Below, one piece after another: positions 19,433 through 30,638 of a DNA stretch of 64,000 nucleotides (position 1 is its first letter; each line of letters begins with the position of its first letter). Origin of the DNA: Hysterangium stoloniferum. Lineage: Eukaryota; Basidiomycota; Agaricomycetes; Hysterangiales; Hysterangiaceae. The stretch spans positions 372,001 to 436,000 of the forward strand of contig WHVD01000002.1 in NCBI GenBank assembly GCA_015178975.1. The letters are read 5' to 3'. The notes below the pieces were generated by a model, which was given only the letters and a program-made list of their open reading frames with translations, had not been told where the DNA came from and did no database searches. Both the position numbers and the translations under genes were made by a program.

Positions 19433-21368
19433 GTAGAACTTGTATCCTACGCATTTTTTGGCGATGAAATTTTGCCTCTATGATCGAATTATGAAGTACA
19501 CGTAACAGAGTATTGAGAGGTCGAAACATGCACGGATTTACGAGTACGTTATGGTTAACAATCGCAGTTTTCATACTGGTATAATGATGCGAGTCGTAGG
19601 CTCAGTTGACCCAGAGATGCACGGGAATAATACCCCTTCTCACACAATTCCAAACCCTTTTGGTTCGTGGAGTCCCCATCATTCAAACCGTTTACTATTA
19701 TTAGATCATGTTTGACAGGTAGATCAGCCTTTTTTTCATTGATGGATCCAGGTTGCGTGGAGTTTGCATACCTTATGTGTATAACACGAACTGTGCGATC
19801 TCATAGTAAAAAGCAGCCGCGGAAGACGATACCATGAACGACCTGTTGAATTTTGGAGATTCGGTAAGTGAGCTGTCAGGAACAAATCAAGTAGTCCTCA
19901 TCCATTTACGAGTTAACTGTCACCTACTCAGACAAACGGAAAGTTATTCAGTCTAGAAACAGCACTGACGAAAAAATTAACACGATCTTCCGCCGTCTTT
20001 GAAAGGATGCATCCGTGTAGTCGGGCAGCAACGATATAGGGATTCAGAGCTAATTTAAAGCAGAACGCTGCAGTACAATTCTCCGATTCTCCGCAATCCC
20101 GTTTGTTGGGCGAAACTCGACCATTCTGCTCCTTCGACAAATTTCGAGAAAGTATGGAGCATTTTGACCACCAGATGAGCAATGCCATTTTGACATAATT
20201 GAGCACCAGGTATATTCCCCTTAACCGTCATTTATTCAAAGTCGTAGTAGGTTGCCGTCAGCGCCGTGCCCAGCATGCAGAAGACAACAGTAGAGTGCGC
20301 ATCATTTTCTGCTGAAATGTGACGTTTATGCGAGTCATAAACGCGTTTTAGACAATGAATTTGGTCGATATGCGAGATAAATATGTTTTCTATTACCAAA
20401 CCCGAAGGCCACACCAGGTCTTTTCCGACACATTAATGCTACAAAAAGGTTCAACGCTACTTTGGGTAACTTAACCATTCCAGTAGAAGAAAAGGGAACG
20501 GGAGGGAAAAGAGGGAGAGACAGAGAAGAAGAGAGAGAGAAGAGATAGGTACAAGAAAGAGACACCGGCGTAAAAGAACGGAAGGAAGAGTAATAAAGGA
20601 AGGAAGGGCTAGAGACTCAGGGAAATCACACTGACGACACGCTCAACCAAACACTAGTTTCACAATACCTCCTGTCGAAGGCGCGGATTAGCTCTTGCAA
20701 AGATCGACACAACAGAGGGGATGGAATAGGGAACATTCTGGAATTGCTATGCATCGTCTTATGCCAGGCCTCAATAGACGAAAATTCTTATGATTTTATT
20801 TATTTATTTCATGGACATTTGGCAGATTAAAAAAAAATTATGGCGCTCTTTTAATTTAGTCCACCAACCACTCCACTCCAGATTGACATTAATGCCGCTA
20901 TGCTTGTCCCCAATAACGCCGAGAGCCATAAAATTAATGACAACTGTAAATACAGAAAACAATACATGAATTGATAATAAACAAAGTGAAAAACAAAAGA
21001 ACTGTGAAATCTTTACAAAACTGGTCTATTTTCTTTATCCGAAGATCTCCGTGCATATTGGCATGCACAAACATCAGTGATTGAACCTTTTTTTCCGAAT
21101 CCTTTTACCGTAACGCAGCTTCCTATAGGTTGAGGAGGAGCTGCGCACTGCCCGGATTTACGTACATTATAGCCTCGTGAGCTGGCATTGTAATTAATGA
21201 GAAACGTGTCGTGTCAACCTGACACGTGATCTTTTAGTTTATCTCTGGACAAGTTGCGGCGCTAACGTCAGCTCAGACATCCGTCAGATCCGTGAGAAAG
21301 TGACACTGCAAGCAGTTGAAGTGCATCCCCCCTATGGACGTAGTGAACAACATAAATTTACTAGAGGC
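19433..21368. other. Intergenic region, low coding potential
   Basis: No supported gene in about 1.9 kb. It includes a purine-rich GAGAGA/GGAAGG tract near 20490-20610, which alone explains the Ser/Leu-rich minus-strand ORF 20335-20565. The segment before 21369 is the upstream region of F-box gene 3. Confidence 0.35.
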
Positions 21369-23035
21369 ATGTTTAGGAAAGGCTTAGATCGCGTTGTAAA
21401 ACGGCGCGAGGGTACTGGTAAGAAACAATCCCAGCCCATCACCAACGGTACGTTTTTACCCTGGTCGACAAGTTGAATTGTCTTATCGACATTATCTGTT
21501 CTCTAGCCTTACATGCGCTTACTTCGACGTCCGGAACTTCCAAGGCAACAATTAATTCACTGCCGGATGAAATTATGTCAAAGATATTCATGCTCTATCT
21601 TCCTCAGCGTCGGGAAGATTGGGAACCCCTTGATTATGAGTTTTGTCCTCGGCTGGGATTTGGTTGTCGTCAATATATTAATGAGGACCGTGTCATACTG
21701 ACACATGTTACGTCACGCTGGCGCAAACTCGCCATTAGCACCCCAGCATTGTGGTGCACTCTGCACATAAACCGTGGTCTTGATATAGACGCAGCGCAAC
21801 TCAAAACATGGTTACAATATTCGGGGGATCACCCTCTGGATATATATGTAAGGAACGCGTCATGGCATTCGACAACGCTATTTAGTAGGATGTTTTTGGT
21901 GGTGCGAGAAGAATTGCATAGAATTCGCACGTTTGCAGGCATCGCCATGTACTGGGACGAACTGGCAATACTATTTCCCACTACTGCAGAACCAGTGGTT
22001 CAATTACCCATGTTAGAAGATTTCTATATCCGTACCGGTACGGTGCGTTTCTGGGACTCCGACAGAGCAGCTCCCTGCTTAGGCCATATATACGCCCCTA
22101 TCTTAAAATATCTGGATCTTGGAGAGGCCGCACTTCTCCCGTGTTTCATGACCACATCTTTTCTTCCTGTTAAATGGGCCATTCTTGTCACAGGTAATTA
22201 TGTGGTTTCTCCAGAGACTGTCATTTCCTTTTTAGCCTGCTGCCCCCATTTGACCTCTCTGAATCTAATCACTGAGGTAGACCTAAACCTGAATATCGCG
22301 CCGGTTTGGCCACAGAACCGAATTACACTTCCCTCACTTCGCAACTTTTGTTTTAGTGGTGCACCCAGCGAAGACAATTTACTACTTGTGCGGTCACTGC
22401 GACTCCCTGCCGTAAAGCGACTCGAACTCGCGGAACGCGACTCGGATTATGACGTCTTTCGTTTGGAACTTCTTTGGCACTTGGCCTCTGAAATGGACTT
22501 GACGTTAGAACAGATATTTCTCGCGAGGAATAGCATTCCCGTAGGTCCAAATATACTCGAGCCTTTGCTATTCAAGATGTCGAAGCTCGAAACGGTGATT
22601 ATGGAAAGCCTAACACTTCGACCTGGTTTATTAGAGGAGTTGATTCCAAGGCCTGGTGATCCACCAGAGAAATGGCATTTGCCTCGCCTGAAATATCTGA
22701 CGTTTCGAAATATGGATATAGAAGGGACTGTAATCTACAGGATCATGAGGTCTCGTGGCGTAGATGACGCCACTTATGAAAAACTCACTGATCACTATCT
22801 CAACCACAAGTTCCCTCACTTCGAAGGCGATAAGTGGATCCAGCCAAAGAAACTCAAACCCAGGTGGCCCCCACCATCATTGTCCTTACATGAGTTTCTA
22901 AATACCGTTAACCGACTCTCCATAACGCTCGTTTCCTGTTCGTTTCTTGATGATGAGACATTTTCTGCTATGCTCGAATTGCGAAGAACACACAGCAGAA
23001 CATTCAATGTGGAAAACTGCGTGGATGGTAATTAA
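21369..23035 (+). CDS. F-box-like protein, paralogue 3 (two exons)
   Basis: Exons 21369-21447 and 21507-23035 give about 535 residues. The 59-nt intron starts GTACGT, ends CTAG and is phase 1, at the same place as in paralogues 1 and 2. F-box-like region INSLPDEIMSKIF near residue 40, then SRWRKLAISTPALWCTLHI near 95-115. The rest is leucine-rich, with LDLGEAALLPCFM matching LQLGEAALIQSFM of paralogue 1 and a C-terminal SCSFLDDETFSAMLELRRTHSR block. It is more diverged than 1 and 2 are from each other. An upstream out-of-frame ATG at 21335 opens a short ORF overlapping the start, a possible leader ORF. Confidence 0.82.
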
Positions 23036-24458
23036 CCACGAGTCCACCTTGGTCAGTGATCCATATATTTACGCATAGATACACTGATGCATTTACCAAT
23101 TTTTTAACGTTAGGAATACAATTTTAGCAAACCGTCAAATGGTCCTCCGTTTTGGAAGTCCACCGATGTGTTGATATTAGTTTCTGTGCGTCTGCCAGAT
23201 ACAATAAGTTTTCAAAAACACAAAAAACTAGCCATTTTTGTTGGGTGGGTGGATGTGTGATGTCGCGGATCCTATATGTCAAGATTGGTTTATACATTAT
23301 ACTGTGTACTGAACATGCCGCAGAGATAAAACCGTTTTATTTAAATTTCTAGTACTGGGTGATCCATCCGAGTTGGACCTTACCTCGGTTGACCCTGGAT
23401 ATCATTGCACATCCGACGATGTGCCATTGCCGTGCATCGGAAGATTCCACGATGTGCTACTTCCGACGATATACCTTTAGTTTATTACATAAGCATCCTG
23501 TTTTTCCTGCTGCCCACCGTTCGTTAGTTCGTCGAGCAATACACCGTGGTCCTATCAACCTGTGCGACCCGGACCCAGTGAACCTATTTGACCACAGGCT
23601 TTCAACGATCAGAGATACTTCAAGTCACTGGTGGTTTTGGACCGTTATTTTTAGGTCAATGAGCAGATACTGTCTTCACTATGACAGGACCAGAAGAGCG
23701 CCAAGACAAAAGCGTTATGGCCATTTTATGTTTGCTTATTTATTTTTAACGGGAATAGACTGTAGTGTTCAATTTCATGGTGTAACAAGATTATTATGGT
23801 TTGATGTAGGATTACACGGCTTGAATTGCAAATAACACGCATCACCCTTGACCCTTGTCCAGCGCCGGGCATATCGGAGCCGTCATACCCCACAAAGCCG
23901 CTCCACTCTTGCGCTGCAATTTGGCCGGTTATTTCACTGATATTTTGCTAAAAGGTAGATTTCGGGAATTCCGGAACTAGATAAGGAAACGCAGTGCTGA
24001 TGCGATCTGGTTATAAACGCCTCGTGGCATAGGTTACGCTATAGCCAGGGTTTTGCGATACCCTGTTGACTCATTGATCTTCTCGGTTATATAAACCCTA
24101 AAATATCCTACATACATCCTATTGATTGGCAGCCCAAAAAGTTTACAATTTTGATTAGTGGGAAAGCCAGTGCAGGCACTGTGAGTCATCCCACCCTTTG
24201 GGGGCATGGTTGGGCTTTGCACGCCGGAGTCACTTGTTGCCAAACACTTATTCAATGTGGCGCAGCCGCCGTAGATACCGTGACTCACTGAGGTACCATC
24301 ATGGATGACCAGCAAGTACCGGAAGCGCAGAAACCTAACTTTTTGGTTTGAAATTTCATTCACGTTTATAAAAGAAAGTGCTCGTTTCCAGATGTCAAAC
24401 AACTTAAACATAAAACATAAAATCCCATCGCTGCAGCAGCCTTACGCGTTTATAGAAC
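23036..24458. other. Intergenic region
   Basis: The 158-codon frame at 23359-23835 has no recognisable domain and overlaps a dispersed repeat, so it is not called a gene. The rest has no supported features. Confidence 0.3.
23473..23606 (+). repeat. Dispersed repeat, copy 1
   Basis: About 130 bp including GTCGAGCAATACACCGTGGT and GACCCAGTGA, similar to 27748-27872 in the same orientation. Identity unknown. Confidence 0.7.
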
Positions 24459-24809
24459 ATGCCAAAGACCGTTCTCTTTAGTCTTAACTCCAAACCAACG
24501 ACATCGTCACAATTGTCTTCTGCGACCGCACCAGGCTCATCAAAAGACTACGCGTCTGCATTTGCAAGCCTGCAATCATCATTAGGTTTTAATGGTGCAG
24601 CTCCATGCCTACCGTCGATAACGTCGAAAAACTATTCCTCGACGCGCCAACCATCGCTTCCCTCATCATCATCCCCGTCACCATCCTCACCACCGCCTTC
24701 TTCCACTCCGTCTAAGAATTACGCAGCGGCATTCGGAGCTCTCCAGTCCTCGTACGGATTTGGCGGATTATCTCCACATTCGCGCAGTTCTTCTTCGAAC
24801 AAACGCTAA
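24459..24809 (+). CDS. Small Ser/Pro-rich protein with a duplicated YGFGG-type motif
   Basis: 116 residues, one exon, starting MPKTVLFSLN. Two copies of one module stand out: KDYASAFASLQSSLGFNG (about 28-45) and KNYAAAFGALQSSYGFGG (about 85-102), with a third partial start, SKNYSSTRQPSL, between them. The linkers are Ser/Pro-rich and probably disordered. No signal peptide, membrane segment or enzyme domain. The pattern resembles small uncharacterised proteins of Agaricomycetes, but I cannot name a function. Codon-level conservation of the repeated module supports a real gene. A pyrimidine-rich, serine-coding tract at 24663-24715 could be prone to slippage. Confidence 0.65.
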   Translation: MPKTVLFSLNSKPTTSSQLSSATAPGSSKDYASAFASLQSSLGFNGAAPCLPSITSKNYSSTRQPSLPSSSSPSPSSPPPSSTPSKNYAAAFGALQSSYGFGGLSPHSRSSSSNKR

Positions 24810-25400
24810 AATCCCCACGCCGCGCCCGCCCATCTTTCGATTAATGCGAAGCTTATGCGTTTGACCCACAGCAACCTTTCCCTCAAAAATCAGCATTCTC
24901 CGTGACCATTATATTCGTAATCGAAGGTGCACCTGTACGCAGAGAGGCAACATGATTCTGTATGGCCGACCTTGAAGAGGGGAGGGGAGGGGCTGGTCGA
25001 TGAGGTTTTGGACCACGATGCGAAAGTTCGATGGTTTCGCTGCAATATTTTCTAATCCATCTCTACCTACCTTATTAAAAGTTTACGTATTCCCTATTTA
25101 ATCTATTCTCCTAACCAAAAACATTCTCTATTACATATTGTCACGTCTATTACCACCTTGTTCCTGGAAGTTCCTTACTAATAAAAGTTCTCGCTAATCA
25201 ACTTCGTTAAGATGCCTGACACCTCTCACGGAGGGCCTTCAAAGGATATGATATCGAACAATTCGTCATGTTTGAAATTTACTTCCACGGGTTTTTTTAC
25301 TTTTGATGAGCGGGTTGGCGATGGCGAAACGTCCCCAGCTCTCTCAACGCTTTTAAGGGTCGAAGATCCCTCAGGAGAGCCAATGCGATGAACACAAACA
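24810..25400. other. Intergenic region with one short open frame
   Basis: A 58-codon plus-strand frame (ATG 25212 to TGA 25386) starts MPDTSHGGPSKDM and has balanced composition, but no domain is recognised and it may be part of the decayed LINE that follows. A GGGGAGGGGAGGGG tract lies near 24977. Confidence 0.3.
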
Positions 25401-25414
25401 GGGTTATTCCGCTC

Positions 25415-25836
25415 GATCCCAAGCATCAGCGCGATATATACAAGTCACCGAGCAGAATCGATAAGAGGGCGCCTTCCCACAGCTGCTGCAGGCTGATCGA
25501 CAAGCTGGATGGCAGGGCGAGAAGCATAGTCACGCAACTGCGGACCGGGCATATCCCCCTTCGTAAACACCTCTGGAAATTAAGTCTGGCTGGCTCGCCC
25601 ACCGTGCCCAGCGTGCATGCAGAAGGATGAAACGGCGATACATTTTTCTTACCAGATTCCCTGCACAAGAACCCCATGGCACCAGATTTAAAAAACAAAT
25701 CCCCCCTTTCCGCAAAGTCAATCTTGAAGCTGCTATCCGATCCAAATACTATGACCACCGCCGAACTCATCGGGTATGTGGACACCACCCAGCGTCTAGC
25801 AGACACCTTTGGCACCGGGAAGCGCAGGAACAAGAG
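25415..25836 (+). pseudogene. 3' end of a non-LTR retrotransposon (LINE) ORF2
   Basis: Read across frames, the plus strand contains ARSIVTQLRTGHIPLRKHLWKL, then a degraded ETAIHF block, then SPLSAKSILKLLSDPNTM and a tail ending RLADTFGTG. This order is typical of the region after RNase H in fungal LINE ORF2 proteins: the RTGH motif, a zinc-knuckle region with H-F, and a LLSDP tail. At least one frameshift separates the parts and the knuckle cysteines are mostly gone. Reverse transcriptase and endonuclease are absent, as in 5'-truncated LINE copies. T- and A-rich runs near 25975-26010 may mark the original 3' end. Confidence 0.5.
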
Positions 25837-26304
25837 GGATTGATAGCGTCTAAACATACACCTTACAAGCCTAGAAGTGACTGCTCTTGCTGAGACTTGG
25901 CTGAAAGGCCCATGATCAGGTATATGCATTTTACAGTCGACCATAGGGCTTAGCCCTCACAGCCTATGAAATTGATTTTCTTTTTTTTTAAAAAAGAGAA
26001 AAAAGGGTCGAATACTTTGGCCCTTGTGATTATAACGCCATAATCGTGATAATGTATGTAGCTGGAAGCGGAACTCGGCTGGCAGAGCAATTTCTAGGCT
26101 TCTGAAGCTTCAGAGAAGCCTTCGCACTAGTGCTTGGAAGGAAATATATGGCACTTTAAATGATTTGTTTCACAAAAACATCGCCCACTGGATGCGTTGT
26201 AGTTATAATTACAAAATGCCCGATGGAATGATCATCAGTTGAATGTACGCTAGTGGTTAGGTCATGTGAACCCGTATAGTTTAAATTGAGAGAACTCCGT
26301 TAAA
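25837..26304. other. Non-coding spacer
   Basis: Possible LINE 3' untranslated sequence, then unassigned DNA. No gene. Confidence 0.3.
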
Positions 26305-26418
26305 GCTTCTATGGTGTAGTTAAAAAGCATAGTTAAGTAATAGATCTTGTCGTCATAGTGTGCGGCTGGAATCGCCTATGTATAAATCAGACCCAATGTT
26401 CCAATTTTTTGACTATGC
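26305..26418 (+). repeat. Decayed tRNA-derived repeat, copy 1
   Basis: Contains an A-box-like TGGTGTAGTTAAAAAGCA and GCGGCTGGAATCGCC. It aligns with the reverse strand of 26841-26950. The B box is destroyed (CCAATGTTCCAATT). Confidence 0.5.
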
Positions 26419-26699
26419 GTTGAAAATGTTTTTACGTATATAGCTTCTAAAGATTTCTCCGGGGACTTTCCACGTTATGTAAATTTTAAAAATGTTTTGG
26501 GGACATCACCATGTATATAGCGATTTCGGCATTCTGCTTAGAAGTTATACCTCGAATATTTGTTTTGGGTTCAATGTGGAAGTGCACATCTTTAGGGCTG
26601 TGAATACTTTGGCTGAAAACAATTCATGTAACAAATAATAAAATTACCTTTTCCAAAGCAAAATAAATATAAATGTGTACCGTAGGTTGTGGAAAAGAA

Positions 26700-26815
26700 T
26701 GCCCTCACGAGATTCGAACCCGGGCAAGTTTTATATTTTCCGAAATATTATGGAGGATATTCCGCGACTGAGGTTTTGAGCCTCAGCGCCGCATGTAGCG
26801 GATGATTGCCTTCGT
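26700..26815 (-). repeat. tRNA-like sequence with an intact B box
   Basis: The minus strand carries GGGTTCGAATC and a 5-bp stem TGAGG/CCTCA enclosing CTCAAAA, which would place a CAA (Leu) anticodon. The acceptor 5' strand needed to pair with TGAGGGC is not found, so a functional tRNA-Leu is unlikely. Better read as a tRNA pseudogene or SINE head. Confidence 0.4.
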
Positions 26816-26840
26816 AAGTATGTAAGATTGTCAAACATAT

Positions 26841-26950
26841 TACACCCACCGAGATTCGAACCCGGATCTAACACTTGTACGCAGGCGATTCCAGCCGCAA
26901 CAATATGTATGACTTGATCAGACTATGCTTCGCAACTACACCACGGGAGC
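26841..26950 (-). repeat. tRNA-like sequence, copy 2 of the 26305 type
   Basis: The minus strand starts GCTCCCGTGGTGTAGTTG (acceptor plus A box) and ends with B box GGGTTCGAATC and CTCGGTGGGTGTA. Acceptor pairing is imperfect and the distance between boxes is long, as in a tRNA with an intron or a tRNA-derived SINE. Confidence 0.45.
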
Positions 26951-28465
26951 TTAGTGAAAGCTTTTCAATTTAGACTATATGATGACTTCACATGACTCAA
27001 CCACCAGCGCACAGCGGTATCATTGCTTCGTTCTCAATAATATTTCTGACAATTACAAGCTTCTGGAGGCCCCAATCTCAGTCGTGAGGTCTGCTATGCT
27101 CAATTATAAACACTACTTTGATAAACTGCTTTTTCTTGTTTTGTCGAAAGCGGCCCTACGCTCTGAAAGGCATTTTATCGGTGCCAAGTGTAAAGATTAT
27201 CGTCAAAGAGGATGGCAGAAGTTACTTTAACATCGGCTTGGCATCCAACGTAAGTGAGCTTTATGAGAAACTTAACTCATGTCTGTCCAATTGCGAGCTA
27301 CATTAATCAGATTGCACCATACTCTTGCATTGACAGAGATCGTATCACCTGTGGGTGTATACACAATGTGATCTTAAATGCTACGTAAATTTCCATTCTG
27401 AACATGGCCAGGTACGGCTATAATGTAGCTAAGCAAAGGCCCGTCGATGATCTCTGAGAGCCTTTTGAGGGACGGTGTTTATTCCTGGGCTATTTCGAAA
27501 GGAGGTCATATTCCCATGGCCTTGTTGTTGGAGAGAAGTTTAGTGCAAGGTAGTGTGTCAGGTGTGTAAATGTTGGGTTTAACGCTCGTGAAGTTATGAC
27601 ACTTGGAGAATGAGCTCGGGGTTGATGTACAGGGCGGTATTAAGTACTGAATGTTAAGGTGTGTAGCGCTGATCTTACTATAATGAAACTCTATGAAATT
27701 TCCCGGATCAGTACATTGAATTACTTCTGGATAGGCATACTAGTGGACCTTTAGTTACTTACATAATCATCATGTTTTCCTCCTGTTCGTGAGTTCGTCG
27801 AGCAATACACCGTGGTTCTATTCACCTGTGCGACCAAGACCCAGTGAGCCTATTTGACGACAGGCTTTCAACTTCTGAAATCGAAGTACTCTCGAGATGA
27901 AATGAGGAGGCGCACACGGATCACAAAAATGGGCATAACCGGTCAATTTCCTCGTGGAAGAATCCTGGCGCTCACTCATTCACACACGGTAAAGACACAA
28001 CCAGAATCGTTGAATACGCATCATCCATCTCGAATGTAATGTTAAAACTGGTCATTTGTTGCCGATAGATCCATCCTTCTCTTTCTTTCTAATAAGTACA
28101 GCCTTTTTATGTAAAAGTCGGTTTTCCACCGACATAGCCCTCACTAACGTGACGCGGCGATCTCTAAGACAGGTAAGTGTCTTGTAGTATAAAGCTCCTG
28201 CACATGTGATTAATCTACGCTTATCTGATAATGAAACCCTGATGAGAACATAATAGACGTTGTCCCGCTGTTCCGCTGTTCCGCAGTTCTGCCATCCTGT
28301 GAGAGAGCCGACTTCCATTACAGTCATATAACTATGGGTAAAATTCTCAGTGTCAAAATCCATATATTACTAATCTGGTATCAGATAAGATGGGCGTGAC
28401 GCACCCGCCAGCATTCCCTGTTGATCCTCTGCGGACAACTGCATATCATCTTTAAAAAATAGCCA
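26951..28465. other. Intergenic region
   Basis: Open frames up to 103 codons show no recognisable family. A dispersed repeat copy lies at 27748-27872. The last 100 bp are the upstream region of the MFS gene. Confidence 0.35.
27748..27872 (+). repeat. Dispersed repeat, copy 2
   Basis: Partner of 23473-23606. Shares GTCGAGCAATACACCGTGGT and the segment ending AGGCTTTCAAC. Confidence 0.7.
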
Positions 28466-30638
28466 ATGGCCAAGATAAACAGCTCGAAAGCGGCCAGCCC
28501 TGCACCATCGGACGAGAAAGCGAACTTGACCCAGAGCAAGTCAGACAAATGGGTAGCTTCCGTTGCCGAAGGTGGTAATGCAGGACAACGACCAAAACTC
28601 CCCCTAGCATGGCGGTTGTGCATAATTGGTCTGACCTGTCTATGTAGTTGTGCGTACTTGATTGTCATCATGGGATCACAGAATTGGCTTGACATAGTCC
28701 CTCCAGTTGGGAACCATTGGTCCAACGTGTGTACCGACCGGGGCTAGTACAGTGGTATTTGTGCGGTAACATCTGCAATACAGGGGCTCATTGTGTCACT
28801 CAAAACGACCATTATTTCTCACATGCATATCAACAACTCGCAATTTGCAACGCTAGTCGCGGTCACCAACCTGGTGAACACGTGTCTCTCCATTCTCCTG
28901 GGCCTGGCTATCGACAAATGGGGCGGCCCTTCCCTCTCTGTCATTTTGGCAGCATTCCATTTTGCAGGGGCAGCGGTGATGGCTGGATCTGCTACCAACA
29001 GCTTCAACAGTTTTCCGCTGCTCGTTGTGGGAAAAGTGATTGCGGCCGTTGGGGATGGCAGTCTGGACAATGCCCAACACCGCATATTCTCAACGTACTT
29101 CGCACCCGGCCGCGGATTTGCATTCTCCATTGGGGTGCGTTTTCGACGGTGCAACAGATCGAGTTGGGTGCTGACATTTTAAGTAAAAAGATGATCTGGT
29201 CCGTAGCCAATCTTGGACAATTCGTGGGTCAATCCACCGCAAATATAATCACGCGGAATCTTGGCTCTTTTGCATGGTCGCTGTGGATCAGCACCGTTAT
29301 CTCCCTGTTTTCGCTGATTTGCGCGCTCGGTCTCGTTGTTCTCGACAAATTCCTCCGAACCCGCTACCACATTACGGATCAGACAAACGGGGAGCGCCAT
29401 CAAGGCAAGGTCCAGCGCAATGTCTTCAATTTGAGTGCTATTTGTCGTCTCAGTGGGACGTTTTGGATCATTGTTGCCTTTGCTGTGTTCGAGAATGCTG
29501 GCGTGCAGAGTTTTGTTTCCATATCCACGTGAGTACCCCCAAGGTCAAAGCTGAATGCAAGCTGACGAATTCTTTTTTTTTTGAAGACAATTTTCTCAAC
29601 AGCGTTTGAAGAAAGGAGCGATCGTCGGGGGATGGGTATCAAGTTTTTACCTGCTTCTTCCAGTGGGCTTAACACCTTTCTTGGGGATATGGATTGATGC
29701 ATTTGGCCATCGGGTCTCGTTCCGTGAGTGAATAACGCCACATGGCACAGAGCATTACTCACAATCTGAACTTATAAAGTATTCATATCCGCTTTGTTGT
29801 TCCTGACCTCGATGCTCCTGCTGAAATTCAGCCACACCGTCCCAACATTTGTCGCTGCCTACGTGTTTTATGCACTCGCTCAGGTACGGCATCAGTTGCA
29901 AATACGGTGCTTTCTCTTTCTAAAATCCTCCCTCGACCTCCTTATATGCAATACAGTGCGTCACTCCAGCGCCGCAAGTCGAAATTGTTCGGAACGTTAT
30001 CCCAGACCCACAATATTTTGCCACAGCCTTTGCTATCAAAAGTAAATACCAAATTGGGCATCATTTACCTATCTATCGTCCACTAACAAAAAGACATACA
30101 GAATCTGTGGTCCAAGCGTCCATCGTAATCATCACCACCGCAGCCGGAAAGATTCAAGACAATTCACATGGATCGCTAAATAGTCAGTATATCCCCCCCC
30201 TCCCGTTTTCACATCTCCCATTCAGCCAATGTAATCCTTTGTTTGACAGACGCCATAACACTATGGCTCGCCTATGCATTCGTCTGTACCGCCATCTCCG
30301 GATTCCTTCTCCTCGCCAGCACCTCGTGGTGGCCGCTCCTCCCTGCAGCCCGCCTCGCACAAGTCAACCCCCGCCAAGTCCCCCGCGAAATTGCGAAACT
30401 TGATGGGCTAGGCGCGTTGTCCGAGGCGACGTCCAACGACGACGACGCGTCCCAGTCGCTGAAAGTCAGAGCGTACAATCTGAAAGTACTGGACGGCCGA
30501 CGAGCATGGCTTAGCTGGGTCATGTTCGGGGTGTCGGTGGGCGTGGTGCTTGTGGCGTGGGCCATATTCGGCCTTGGGGTTGCGTGGGGCGTGCATGGCA
30601 GCGTGGTGGGTTTTCCATTTTCCCTCCTCCGGTTCTGA
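28466..30638 (+). CDS. Major facilitator superfamily transporter (eight exons)
   Basis: Exons 28466-28726, 28784-29134, 29191-29528, 29587-29723, 29780-29883, 29957-30041, 30102-30182 and 30250-30638 join in frame to 581 residues. Introns are 56-73 nt with GT-AG ends, several with CTGAC or CTAAC branch sites. The N terminus is Lys/Ser-rich and cytosolic in style; the first membrane helix is near residues 49-68 (LCIIGLTCLCSCAYLIVIMG). Further hydrophobic segments follow, with a conserved GDGSLDNAQHR loop, GLAIDKWGG after an early helix, and a final pair of helices before the C terminus. The layout fits a 12-helix MFS carrier of the MFSD1-like or general substrate transporter type; the substrate is unknown. 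Apparent stops at 28745 and after 29160 fall inside introns. Confidence 0.85.

Noticed and set aside
25426..25944. A 172-codon minus-strand frame
   Set aside because: The plus strand there reads as a LINE ORF2 tail (RTGH motif and LLSDP tail), so the minus frame is a shadow.
26700..26815. Functional tRNA-Leu (CAA)
   Set aside because: A plausible anticodon stem and B box exist, but the acceptor 5' strand and D arm do not fold properly.
28745..28747. In-frame TAG suggesting the MFS gene is a pseudogene
   Set aside because: A GTGTGT...CAG intron (28727-28783, phase 0) removes it, and the next apparent frameshift is also an intron with a CTGAC branch site.
28717..29532. A 271-codon frame beside the MFS gene as a separate gene
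   Set aside because: Its second half is exon 3 of the MFS gene and its first half is a shadow frame; the spliced model accounts for it.
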